Source: Beta vulgaris subsp. vulgaris (lineage: Eukaryota > Streptophyta > Magnoliopsida > Caryophyllales > Amaranthaceae). Taken from it: a stretch of DNA of 64,000 nucleotides. This document shows positions 46,131 through 58,298 of the stretch, one piece after another. The position numbers were made by a program, and so were the translations under genes. Under the pieces are notes generated by a model. The model was not told where the DNA came from and did no database searches. It was given only the letters and a program-made list of their open reading frames with translations. How positions within the stretch are numbered: the first letter of the stretch is position 1; each line of letters opens with the position of its first letter. Location: contig NC_079209.1 in assembly GCF_026745355.1 (NCBI RefSeq), positions 6,391,507-6,455,506 of the forward strand, read 5' to 3'.

Positions 46131-46610
46131 TGAAGAAATGCATTTTGTTGCTATGATTTCTGAAATTATGTGTGTGCAGGTTGATGATTCTTGGTGGATA
46201 GATTCGGGAGCCTCTAGACATGTGTGCAATAACAAGGATTTCTTCAAGTCTTTGAAAGATTTGGATGATGGTCCAATCTTGTATATGGGGAATGATTCTA
46301 CGGTAAAGGCTAGAGGAATAGGCCAAGTAGAATTGTTGTTAACCTCGGGAAAGACTTTAACTCTCCGGGATGTTGTGTATGTACCGGAAGTTAGGAAGAA
46401 TCTTGTGTCAGGAGGTCTCTTGAATAAGTATGGTTTTAAAGTTTTTTTGAGTCGGATAAATTTGTACTTTCCAAGGGTGGTATTTTTGTTGGACAAGGTT
46501 TCTTTTGTAATGGAATGTTTAAATTTAGTATTGATAATAAAATTGGTACTAGTTCTATTTACATGCTTGATGTTTCTTCTCTATGGCACAATCGTTTATG
46601 TCATGTGAAT
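46131..46610 (+). pseudogene. Protease of the Copia element
   Basis: In frame with gag. The active site WWIDSGASRHVCNN is near 46192, and downstream LRDVVYVPEVRKNLVSGG is typical. The frame is lost at a T-run near 46442, so the linker to integrase is in another frame. Confidence 0.85.
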
Positions 46611-47640
46611 TATCGTAGATTATATGACATGTCTAAAATGGGGTTATACCTCCTTTCGATTTAAAGTTAGAGAAGTGTCACACTTGCGTGCTAAATAAAA
46701 TTACAAAAAATCCTTATCCTAGTGTGACTAGACAAACGGTATTGCTTGAATTGGTGCATAGTGACTTGTGTGACTTTCATAGTTCACCTTCTTTAGGAAA
46801 TAAAAAATATATTGTAACTTTTATTGATGATTTTTCAAGGTTTTGTTACATATATTTATTATTTACTAAAGATGAAGCACTAGAAAAGTTTAAGACCTTT
46901 AAAATCGAAGTGGAACTCCAACTTAATCAAAAGATTAAAAGACTTCGAACGGATAGGGGTGGTGAATATTATAATCCAAGTTTTTAGTTCCATTGGTGTA
47001 ATTCATGAAACAACCGCCCCATACTCACCTCAAAGTAATGGTATAGCGGAAAGGAAAAATAGGGTCCTAAAAGAAATGGTTAATACCATGCTTTCTAATT
47101 CGGGTCTTAATGACGGTTTTTGGGGTGATGCAATTTTAACTGCATGTTACATTTTAAATCGAGTTCCTAATAAAAGGAATAAGACTACCCCTTATGAACT
47201 TTGGTGTAATAAAAAGCCTAATCTCAATTACCTTAAGGTATGGGGTTGTAGGGCAATTGTCAAATTGACGGAACCTAAAAGGAAAACTTTAGGTGAAAAA
47301 GGAATTGATTGCATTTTTATAGGCTATGCGGTACATAGCAAAGCCTATAGGTTTTATGTCATTGAGCCCAATGACTTTGTCTCTATTCACTCCGTGATAG
47401 AGTCAAGGGATGCAATATTTGATGAGACTAGATTCTCATCGATTCCAAGACCAAAGGACATGATACCTAGTACTAGTTCCAATGTTGTAGATGACATTTC
47501 AAATGATCATGATACTACAACACCGGAAATTAGGAAAAGTAAACGAATTAGAAAAGAGAAATCTTTTGGACCGGATTTTCAACTATATTTAGTTGAAGGG
47601 TCAAGGGAGTCAATTTCGACTCAAATTTCATATTGTTACA
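46611..47640 (+). pseudogene. Integrase of the Copia element (frameshifted)
   Basis: An HHCC remnant (WHNRLCHVNY upstream, CHTC near 46680) is followed by the catalytic core [30 protein letters not shown]. After a break at 46985 it continues [17 protein letters not shown] with the catalytic glutamate. The C-terminal part extends through [10 protein letters not shown] and [13 protein letters not shown]. Breaks occur near 46660 and 46985. Confidence 0.85.
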
Positions 47641-48720
47641 ATATGGAGGAGGATCCTAGGTCCTTTGATGAGGCTATGAAGTCTCATGATTCTGCTTTCT
47701 GGAAAGAGGCAGTGAATGATGAAATGGATTCTATAATGGGTAATCACACTTGGATTTTAGCTAATTTACCTCCCGGTTGCAAACCCCTAGGTTGTAAATG
47801 GATTTTTGTAAGGAAAAAGAAAATCGATGGAACCATACTAAAACATAAGGCCCGGTTAGTGGTCCAAGGTTTTAGGCAAAGATATGGTATCGATTACTTT
47901 GATACTTATGCTCCAGTAGCTAGAATAGCTACTATTAGACTATTGATAGCATTAGCTGCGATTCATGGTCTAGTAATTCACCAAATGGATGTAAAAACTG
48001 CTTTTCTTAATGGTGAATTGGAGGAGGAAGTGTACATGAATCAACCTGAAGGGTTTGTGGTAAAGGTCAAGAAACTAAAGTTTGAAATTAGTTAGATCTT
48101 TGTATGGTCTTAAACAAGCACCTAAGCAATGGCATCAAAAATTTGATGAAGTTGTGTTGTCTAGTGGGTTCAAAATAAATCAGTCCGATAAGTGTGTATA
48201 TAGCAAATTTGATAATAACGGTAAAGGAGTTATAATTTGCTTATATGTTGATGATATGCTTATTTTTGGGACTGATTTGGAACAAGTGGAAAAGACCAAA
48301 GTCTTCCTTTCCTCTAGCTTCTCCATGAAAGATTTGGGTGAAGCGGATGTTATTCTAGGTATTAGAATAATAAGAGGGAAAGGGTCGTTTTCTTTATCAC
48401 AATCTCATTATATTGAGAAAGTGGTCAAGAGGTATAATGAGTCAAATTCGACTCATTTTGCTACTCCTATGGATCCTAGTATTCACTTGGTTCCGAGTAG
48501 TGGTACTCCAATTTCACAATTGGAGTATGCAAGCTTAATTGGAAGCTTGATGTATGCTATGACTAGCACTCGGCCGGATATAGCCTTTGCTATTGGCAAG
48601 CTCAGTAGGTATACTAGTAATCCTAGTATGTTGCATTGGCAAGCATTGAGAAGAGTGTTAAGGTACTTGAATAAGACCTTGGATTATGTCATAACATACA
48701 ATAAGAGAACCTTCTATCTT
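47641..48720 (+). pseudogene. Reverse transcriptase of the Copia element (frameshifted)
   Basis: From [10 protein letters not shown] through [49 protein letters not shown] and, after a break near 48075, SLYGLKQAPKQWHQKF. The active site YVDDML is at 48245-48262, ending with TSTRPDIAFAIGKLSRY. All main RT blocks are recognisable. Confidence 0.88.
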
Positions 48721-49123
48721 AGAAGGTTACTCGGATGCTAGTTGGATTTCGAATAAGGAAGATTATTCATCCACTAGTGGTTGGGTGTTTCTTCTTGGAG
48801 GAGGTGCCATTTCATGGGCTTCCACTATGGCATCGGAATTCATTGCTTTGGCTTCTTGTTGCCAAGAAGCGGAATGGCTAAGGAATGTGTTGATTGAGGT
48901 GGACTTATGGGTGAAACCAATGTCACCTCTTGCTATCCATTGTGATAGTGCATCAACCATAGCTAAAGCATATAGTGAAGTCTACAATGGCAAGTCAAGG
49001 CACATTGGAGTTAGACATAGCTATGTGCGGGAAATGATAAGGAATAGTTGTATAACTATTAATTTTGTTCGGTCTAGTTTGAACTTGGCGGATACGTTTA
49101 CAAAACGTTGTCAAGGGAACTAG
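48721..49123 (+). pseudogene. RNase H of the Copia element (frameshifted)
   Basis: After a break near 48710 the frame gives EGYSDASWISNKEDYSSTSG, ASTMASEFIALASCCQEAEW, HCDSASTIAKA and RHIGVRHSYVREMI. It ends near 49123, with LADTFTKRCQGN. Confidence 0.87.
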
Positions 49124-49362
49124 TGAACAAAATGAACAAAGGGATGGGTCTTAAGCCTATTGATCAACCTATGGTGAAGGAAAACTCTATTTGATGTCTA
49201 ATACAACGTTAGATCTCAAATTCAAGGAGGATAGTATTCTCTAAGAGGTTGGGAGCACTTGTTTAATACATCCCGAGGTTAGTGCTTGTTGCTACAATGA
49301 TAAAGAGGTTGAATTTTATTCTTAATAAATCTTTGATAAGGTGCTCAATTGTAGGAGCATGT

Positions 49363-50795
49363 TGACAGGCTAAAGTCGTATCACCTTATCAAAAGTAATC
49401 CTAAGTCCTCTAACAAATAGTAGTCAGGGAAGTAGGGTCGAATCCACAGAGAAACAGTGTTCTTTTCCTAATTGTCAGTCAAATCTAGAGTATAGGAACG
49501 AGTGTTTGTGTGTAATTATACTAAACTAAACTATAACTAATTCAAGAATTATCAATAATAAAAAGTCTAGGGCACAGGTTCACCAATGATCAATATTTCG
49601 GGATGAAATAGTTAAATCAACAATTAATAATGCAGTTAAACAGATTGATTCGCTCTCTCAAGTCTAAATCAAGCATAGAACGATATTAACAGGCTCTCGC
49701 AATTTATTAACACCAATTCTACCTATTGAAACTAGCCTTAATATCAAGTTTATACCTCTCGGCGCATAACCTAATATTGCACCACTATAACAATCAAATC
49801 TGGCCAAATTGGATTGAATAGACATAAAAACATTCAATAGGAATCAACATGCATTAATAAAAATCAATACTTTAATTAAACATCCCTTCCTAATTGATCA
49901 TGGATCCCCCTAACCCTAGAAATAGACTACTCAATCATAATTGGGGAAAACACATTCATAATTAAATAAACAAACATGAATTAATACTAAAGGATTGAAT
50001 AGAAATAAGCAAAGAAGAGAAATAATACCAATTGTAGAACCAATCTTGCAAAAATCAAAGCTTCTATTGAAAATTCAATGTAAATGGAGAAAAAGCAAAA
50101 CTAGGGTTCTTCAATAATTGAGAGAAAAAAGAAAAATAATCTTTTATGAATTAATGACGGAAAAACAAATAGAAAATAAGATAGGAAATAATAATATTCC
50201 CTTGAGTCTTTATACCTTTCTATTTCCTAAAACAACTAGAAAAATAGAGTCTAATTCGTCAAAAGATAAAGCCTCATCCGACTAGGAAACCCGGAATAAT
50301 CCGCGGCCGCGGATTTTCGGGCTGCAAAACAGCGTCAACTTGCAAAGACCATATCTCCCAAACTAGAAGTCGTATCGGGGCGTGTAATATATCGTTGGAA
50401 AGCTCTTCAAGTCTAGTTTCCAACCCCACTGGAATCACGGAATTCCGATCTCTGGATAATAAGTTATGATCAAAAGAGTGCACATGACTCAATTTCCATA
50501 CTTCTTTTAATACGTTTCCGCTATGTTTGGGTTGCAATCCGACTTGAAGATGCCCTTTGGACTTCTCATTTGACTTAGCTCCTTCCTAGATGCTTCTCAT
50601 GCTTAAGCTTGTCCAATAATACTCCAATTGTGTTCTCAATACCTGAAAACTATCAAAAACACCGAAAACACACACTAGAGTAATATCTTCTCAACTTAAG
50701 TAACTTTATGCAATTATGGACTAAGAATGCAACTAAATGATCCTAAAATGCAACCTAAATGCATCATGAAATGCCTATATTAACATGACTTATCA
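49363..50795 (-). repeat. 3' LTR (left) of the Athila-like element
   Basis: TGACAGGCTAAAGTCGTATC to GACTTATCA on the plus strand. Contains gtagggtcgaatccacagag and the palindrome at about 50297-50314. Confidence 0.92.
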
Positions 50796-53044
50796 AACTC
50801 CCCCACGCTAAACTGTTGCTTGTCCTCAAGCAATTAAACAATAGACACGGAAAGAAAATGATAACCTACAATATGGGACTAAAACAGGGTCAAGCACACA
50901 ATCCAAAACACGAGAGATATCAATCCTACATGAACCAAGCATCGAGTATCAATGAAACAAAGCCGCATAGCACGTCATGTGACCAATCAACTCAACAATC
51001 TTACCACAGACCCTTTCCCCAAGCTGGACTTAACAAACTTGACAGACCTCATATAGGTATGTGAATAATACTCTCTTGTGTTTAGGGCGAAAATCAATGA
51101 CACCAATGATCTCAACCTATATATTCAACTCAGAAGAAGCAATACTCTTTAACTTTGACCTTTTGACTCACTTTCAAACGAAAAATGTAAACCAAAGATA
51201 AGAGGATTTCAAGGGTTGTAATGAGGCTAGGGTTAAGGGTATGGATCATATTTTGGGAAATGTGGTGGAAAGCCAAGAAGGGGAGCAAATATAAGTAAAG
51301 GCCTAACAAGGCATTCATCACAACTTCATATAACATCATTACACAATATCTTTCATGCATAGTAACCCATATATAATCTTTTCACTTTTCTTTCAAATAT
51401 GTTCACTTTCTTTGTTTTTTCATTTTTTTCTTCACTCTTTTTCATATTGCCAAGATCTCTTTGCACCACATTCAAATTCGATGATAAAGCTCATTAATAA
51501 CACTTTCCTTCAACATAAATGCATTAACTAATCCTGTAATACAGTATGACCAAAATAACCACTTGCTCCCCCAAGCTAGGCTTGGGACAATAATCAAATG
51601 AGGTTCGGGGTTGTAATATGGGTGTAAGTAGCAAGCAAGGGTCAAGAAAGCTCAGCGGGGCTAGAGACGGGAAATATGTGAACAAAAAGAACTCTGGAGC
51701 TAAAATCGTGAAATGAACGCCTCAATCATATCAAATAGTGTACACATCAAGTATCAAGGACGTACCAGGTCAAAATCAAGATCAATCATCAACTGAGGCT
51801 AATCACTCATGAAGAACATAACGACACAGATTCGTCAGTATTTAGGCACAGAAGCTCACATGGGTCAATTTTTGTCTGCACAGTAAAGTTAAAGCCAGCC
51901 AGAGAGATCAAACAGTCTTACCACAACCAATCAATCGTATCACAATTATGCTATGAAGAATCATGAAACATGTACAAAAATGTAGAGCTGTAGTAGAGAT
52001 ATCACAAAATTCTCGAAGGTGTGCCAACAATAGTCCCATAGATGAAAACTATAATGAAAGGAGCTAGCTAAAATGCAACTATGATGCAACTAAGAAAGCA
52101 GTACATTTTTTGGTTACACGTAAACTCCCACTCCTAATAAGCAGTACAAACCGTGCAACATCCTATGAAAGCAATGAAATCTACACTAAAAAGCCATAAA
52201 AGATAGAATATTCCTCCCCCAAGCTAGAATTTGCAGTGTCCTCACTGCATAGACTAGTTTAGAAAAAGAATCAGAACCAACCCCGACAATCATCCAACAC
52301 CAAAGTCTCCCACTAACAACCATAACATCACGAAAACCATACACAAACTCCAATAATCTAAAAATTCAATCAATGTGTGCAAAAGATTCTCACAAGAGGG
52401 CATTAAAACAAAAATTCAAGCGAGTAGAAGTGAGAATAAATGCTTACTACCCAATTAATTGGGGAGAAGAGGCAAATATGCGCAAAATCCATGTCGTAAT
52501 GCTTCACAAAGACGAACTTGAATCTAGTTGGTGCGCAAATAAGGAACATTGGGTTGCTGGTGGTCCGCCGAATAGGAGGGGAACAGGAGTGATTGGGTTT
52601 GCGGCTGTTGCTGGTGGGAGGTCAAGAGGACGGGTTGACCGTCGGCGAAGCTGTGCGGGCAGGAGACGCGAGGGGGGGTGGTGCTGAAAGTTTGTGAGGG
52701 CGAGAGGGGTGGTCACAGCGCCGGCAGGTGTGGGGCTGTGAGGAGTTCGAAAGGCGAGAGGGAGGCGTCGCGTCGCCTGCGGGTCGGGGGTGGTCGGAGG
52801 GTCGCCGGTCGTCGGATGCTGGTGAGAGAGGTCGAGAGGGGTGGGGGTGTTTGTTGGTTTTTTTTTTGTTTTGTTTTATGTTTTGGTTTGGGGTTGGGCG
52901 AATGGTATTTGGACCCTCGAAATCCCGCGGGCGCGGGTTATACCCCGCGGGCTGGCAGAGTGTTTGTGATGTGGGGGGGATTGGTGCTGCGGGCGCGGGT
53001 TTTCGGATGGGGGCGCAGGCTGTACCCCGCGGGCGCGGGTTTTA
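50796..53044 (-). other. 3' non-coding region of the Athila-like element, copy 1
   Basis: Begins aactcccccacgctaaactg next to the LTR (polypurine tract on the minus strand) and runs through AT-rich DNA to a GC-rich block at 52550-53044 with ccgcgggcgcgggtt words. It closely matches 55581-57865. ORFs within it are not supported by homology. Confidence 0.75.
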
Positions 53045-54850
53045 CAAATAGACTATAGGAGACTCAACATGGCCACTAAAAAGGACCACTTCCCTCTACC
53101 TTTTATTGACCAAATGCTCGAACGGTTAGCTTGTCATAAATACTTTTGCTATTTGGATGGGTATTCAGGTTTCTTCCAAATTCCCATTCATCCTGATGAT
53201 CAAGAAAAGACCACATTCACATGCCCTTATGGCACTTTTGCATATCGTAGAATGCCCTTTGGTTTGTGTAATGCCCCTGCCACCTTTCAACGCTGCATGA
53301 TGAGTATTTTTTTGAGTTCATCGAGTCTATCATGGAAGTCTTTATGGATGATTTTAGTGTGTATGGTTCTACGTTTGATACATGCTTAGTTAACCTCACT
53401 AAAGTCCTGAAAAGATGTGAAGAGTGTCATTTGGTCTTAAACTGGGAAAAGTGTCATTTCATGGTGACCGAAGGAGTCGTCTTAGGCCATATTGTTTCTG
53501 ATAGGGCATCCAAGTTGATCGAGCTAAGGTCCAAGTGATTGAGCAATTACCCCCACCAGCTAATGTTAAAGGGGTACGAAGCTTCCTTGGTCATGCGGGA
53601 TTTTATCGCCGCTTTATCAAGGATTTTTCGAAAATTGCTAAACCACTGACCCAACTCCTTCTCAAGGATGCTCCATTTGTTTTTACTGATGAGTGTCTTG
53701 AGTCTTTTGACAGGATCAAGCAAGCTTTAATAACTGCACCTATTATCCGCTCTCCCGACTGGGAACTCCCCTTCGAGATAATGTGTGACGCCAGTGATTT
53801 TGCGGTTGGAGCAGTACTTGGTCAACGTAAGGATAAGGTCTTGCATGCAATCTACTATGCTAGCAAGACATTAGACGAGGCTCAAGTCAACTATGCTACT
53901 ACAGAAAAGGAGCTTTTGGCTATTGTCTATGCTTTAGAGAAGTTCCGATCTTATCTGATTGGCTCTAAAGTCATTATCTACACTGATCATGCTGCTTTGA
54001 AGTACCTTCTCTCTAAGAAGGAAGCCAAGCCTCGGCTCATTCGCTGGATTCTCTTACTCCAAGAGTTCGACATAGAAATTCGTGATAAGAAGGGCGCAGA
54101 GAACGTCGTAGCAGACCACCTGTCAAGAATTAGGCATGAAGATGGTATGAACTCAACTCCTATAGATGATTCTTTTCCTGACGATCATTTATATGCAGTC
54201 ACAACACATATTCCTTGGTTTGCCGACTACGCCAATTACTTGGTAGGCGGTGTGATACCTCCTGATATGTCCTACCAACAGAAGAAAAGGTTCCTCCATG
54301 ATGTTAAATTCTACTTTTGGGATGATCCTCACTTGTTTCGTGAATGTTCAGATGGTCTTTTTCGAAAATGTGTACCTGAATGGGAGGTCAATGGAGTCCT
54401 GAATCGCTGTCATAACTCACCGTATGGAGGGCATCATGGCCCTTCCAGGACTGTTGCAAAGCTCCATGAGTCGGGTTTCTTTTGGCCGACAATGTTCAAG
54501 GATGCACAGTCTTTCATCATGTCATGTGACGCTTGCCAGAGGACCGGCAATATTTCGCGAAGGCATGAGATGCCCCAAACCGGTATTCTAGAAGTTGAAA
54601 TCTTCGATGTTTGGGGTATTGACTTTATGGGACCGTTCCCCTCCTCCAATGGAAATTGCTACATATTGGTCGCTGTGGATTATGTCTCTAAGTGGGTTGA
54701 AGCCGTGGCATCTCCTACTAATGATTCTAAGGTAGTCATAGCTTTGTTCAAGAAGATCATATTTCCGAGGTTTGGGGTCCCACGAGCTGTGATTAGCGAT
54801 GGAGGCTCCCATTTCCATGAACGACATTTAGACAACCTTTTGAAGAAATT
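53045..54850 (+). pseudogene. Inverted Gypsy pol fragment: RT, RNase H, truncated integrase
   Basis: Plus strand, opposite to its host element. It starts mid-RT (DYRRLNMATKKDHFPLPF), continues FLDQ-type fingers (DGYSGFFQIPIHPDD, PFGLCNAPATFQRC), and the active site FMDDFSVYG is near 53345, with frame changes near 53310 and 53535. RNase H follows ([43 protein letters not shown]). Integrase has [13 protein letters not shown] and [15 protein letters not shown] but is cut before the catalytic glutamate. At 54850 it runs into a T/A/T tract. The sequence is Athila-type. Confidence 0.88.
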
Positions 54851-54854
54851 TTTA

Positions 54855-54888
<34 letters not shown>

Positions 54889-54914
54889 AAATTTTTTTTT
54901 TTTTTTTTTTTTTT
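54851..54914. repeat. T(n)A(n)T(n) homopolymer junction
   Basis: About 30 T, then about 9 A, then about 24 T. It joins the truncated integrase to a truncated LTR. The pattern has no counterpart in the other copies of this LTR. Confidence 0.9.
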
Positions 54915-55580
54915 GAAAAATAATCTTTAATGAATTAATGACGGAAAAAGCAAAATAGAAAATAAGATAGGAAATAATAATATTCCCTTGAGTCTTTATA
55001 CCTTTCTATTTCCTAAAACAACTAGAAAAATAGAGTCCAATTCGTCAAAAGATAAAGCCTTATTCGACTAGGAAACCCGGAATAATCCGCGGCCGCGGAT
55101 TTTCGGGCTGCAAAACAGCGTCAACTTGCAAAGACCATATCTTCCAAACTAGAAGTCGTATCGGGGCGTGTAATATACCGTTGGAAAGCTCTTCAAGTCT
55201 AGTTTCCAACCCCACTGGAATCACGGAATTCCGATCTCTGGATAATAAGTTATGATCAAAAGAGTGCACATGACTCAAATTCCATACTTCTTTTAATACG
55301 TTTCCGCTACGTTTGGGTTGCAATCCGACTTGAAGATGCCCTTTGGACTTCTCAATTGACTTAGCTCCTTCCTAGATGCTTCTCATGCTTAAGCTTATCC
55401 AATAATACTCCAATTGTGTTCTCAATACCTGAAAACTATCAAAAACACCGAAAACACACACAAGAGTAATATCTTCTCAACTTAAGTACTATGTGCAATT
55501 ATGGACTAATAATGCAACTAAATGATCCTAAAATGCAACCTAAATGCATCATGAAATGCCTATATTAATATGACTCATCA
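54914..55580 (-). repeat. Truncated third LTR copy of the Athila-like family
   Basis: Matches 50130-50795 and 61575-62237 closely, including the ccgcggccgcgg palindrome. The other 770 bp of the LTR are missing; the break is at the homopolymer junction. Confidence 0.9.
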
Positions 55581-57666
55581 AACTCCCCCAAGCTAAACTG
55601 TTGCTTGTCCTCAAGTAATCAAACAATAGACACGGGAAGAAAATGATAACCTATAATATGGGACTAAAACAGGGTCAAGCACACAATCCAAAACACGAGA
55701 GATATCGATCCTACATGAACCAAGCATCGAGTATCAATGAAACAAAGCCGCATAGCACGTCATGTGACCAATCAACTCAACAATCTTACCACAGACCCTT
55801 TCCCCCAAGCTGGACTTAACAACACTTGACAGACCTCACTATAGGTATGTGAATAATACTCTCTTGTGTTTAGGGCGAAAATCAATGACACTCAATGATC
55901 TCAACCTATATATATCAACTCAGAAGAAGCAATACTCTTTAACTTTGACCTTTTGACTCACTTTCAACACGAAAAATGTAACACACAAAGATCAAGAGGA
56001 CTTTCAAGGGTTGTAATGAGGCTAGGGTTAAGGGTATGGATCATATTTTGGGAAATGTGGTGGAAAAGCCAAGAAGGGGAGCAAATATCAATGTAAAACG
56101 GCCTAAAAGGCATTCATCAGAATTTCATATAACACCATCATTACCACAATATCACCACAATATCTTTATGCATAGTAACCCATATATAACCTTTTCACTT
56201 TTCTTTCAAAATATGTTCACTTTCTTTGTTCTTTCATTTCTTTTTTTCACTCTTTTTCATATTGCCAAAATCTCTTTGCAACATTCAAATTCGATGATAA
56301 AGCTCATTAATAACACTTTCCCTCAACATAACCATGCATTAACTACATCCATGTAATACAGTATGACCAAAACTAACACTTGCTCCCCCAAGCTAGGCTT
56401 GGGACAATAATCAAATGAGGTTAAGGGTTGTAATATGGGTGTAAGTAGCAAGCAAGGGTCAAGAAAGCTCAACGGGGCTAGAGACGGGAAATATGTAAAC
56501 AAATAGAACTCTGGAGCTAAAATCGTGAAATGAACGCCTCAATCATATCAAATAGTGTACACAATCAAGTATCAAGGACGTACCAGGTCAAAATCAAGAT
56601 CAATACATCAACTGAGGAACTAATCACTCATGAAAAAAAAAATACAACTGACACAAATTCGTCAGTTTATTAGGCACAGAAGCTCACATGGGTCAATTTT
56701 GTCTGCACAGTAAAGTTAAAGCCAGCCAGAGAGATCAAATAGTCTTACCACATCCAATCAATCGTATCACAATTATGCTATGAAGAATCATGAAACACTG
56801 TACAACAAAGCTGTAGAGCTGTAGTAGAGATATCCACAAAATTCTCGAAGGTGTGCCAACAATAGTCCCATAGATGAAAACTATAATGAAATGAGCTATC
56901 TAAAATGCAACTATGATGCAACTAAGAAAGCAGTACATTTTTTTAGTTACACGTAAACTCCCACTCCTAATAAGCAGTACAAACCGTGCAACATCCTATG
57001 AAAGCAATGAAATCTACACTAAAAAGCCATAAAAGATAGAATATTCCTCCCCAAGCTAGAATTTGCAGTGTCCTCACTGCATAAACTAGTTTAGAAAAAG
57101 AATCAGAATCAACCCCGACAATCATCCAACACCAACGTCTCCCACAAACACCGCAATCCACCACAAAAACCACACACAAATCCAATAATTTAAAACCAAT
57201 CAATGTGTGCAAAAGATTCTCACAAGAGGGCATTAAAACATAAATTCAAGCGAAAATTTGAAATAAACATAAACAAAGTAGAAGTGAGAATAAATGCTTA
57301 CTACCCAATTAAGTGGGGAGAAGAGGCAAATATGCTCAAAATCCATGTCGTAATGCTTCACAAAGACAAACTTGAATCTAGTCGGTGCCGTCTTGACAAA
57401 ATCGCAAATAAGGAACGTTGGGTTGCTGGTTGTCCGCCGAATAGGAGGGGAGCAGGAGTGACGGGAAGACGGTCGGTGATGATGTGCGGGCAGGAGACGC
57501 GAGGGAGGGGGGTGTGGCGCCGGCGGGTGTGGCTGGTCGGACGGAATGTGGGTTGAACAGCAGATGCGAAGAGGAGGAAGGAGCGATGGTCGAGTGAGGG
57601 GGCGAGAGTGCTTGAGGGTTTCGAAAGGCGAGAGGGAGGCGTCGCCGGCGGGTGGGGAGGTTTGTT

Positions 57667-57697
<31 letters not shown>

Positions 57698-57865
57698 CGT
57701 TTTGGTTTGGGGTTGGGCGAATGGTATTTGGACCCTCGAAATCCCGCGGGCGCGGGTTATACCCCGCGGGCTGGCAGAGTGTTTGTGATGTGGGGGGGAT
57801 TGGTGTTGCGGGCGCGGGTTTTCGGATGGGGGCGCAGGCTGTACCCGCGGGCGGGTTTTACCCGC
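55581..57865 (-). other. 3' non-coding region of the Athila-like element, copy 2
   Basis: A near copy of 50796-53044 with small indels. It contains a T-run (57669-57697) and the same GC-rich ccgcgggcgcgggtt block (57740-57865). After 57865 the two copies differ: this one continues with more cgcgggc repeats. Confidence 0.8.
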
Positions 57866-57970
57866 GGGCTGGCAGAACAGTGGTGAGGGAGGGGTCTTGG
57901 CTGGCCGCGGGCGCGTGTTTTACCCGCGGGCTGGAGGAAAAAGGGTGATAGTGGAGCCAAATTCCGCGGC
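57740..57970. repeat. GC-rich cccgcgggcgcgggtt repeats
   Basis: At least six copies of a ccgcgggcgcgggttttac-like word, ending at a ccgcggccgcatg motif. Part of the same array occurs at 52918-53044, where the inverted pol fragment is joined. Confidence 0.8.
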
Positions 57971-58298
57971 CGCATGTTGGAGCTTGTGCTTTCACCTATA
58001 GTCAAAAATTGTACACCAAAACCACTAAACAACACTTGTTAGCATGGTTAGTCTAATAAAAAATGAAGCTTGAATTCAAGTGAATTCAAAAACTAAAAGA
58101 AACTACGAAAAGAAACTAACTAAACTAAAAAAAAGAAACGAATTCAAGTGAATTCAAAAACACAAAAATAAAAATAAATTGAATTCAAGTAAATTCAATA
58201 TGCAAATATTTTTGTTCTTTTCTTTTGTTTAGAGAAATGAAGAGTAAAAGGAAAAAAAAAAAGTTAGAGATTCGGGTTGCCTCCCGAATAGCGCTGGT

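Noticed and set aside
52373..53058. Overlapping ORFs in the GC-rich 3' region of the Athila-like element (also 57203-57948)
   Set aside because: Low-complexity translations of GC-rich repeats, not conserved between the two copies.
55060..55323. 87-aa ORF repeated in all three Athila-like LTRs (also 50274-50537)
   Set aside because: Open in two copies but antisense to nothing known, and it lies across the LTR palindrome; more likely chance within a conserved LTR than a gene.
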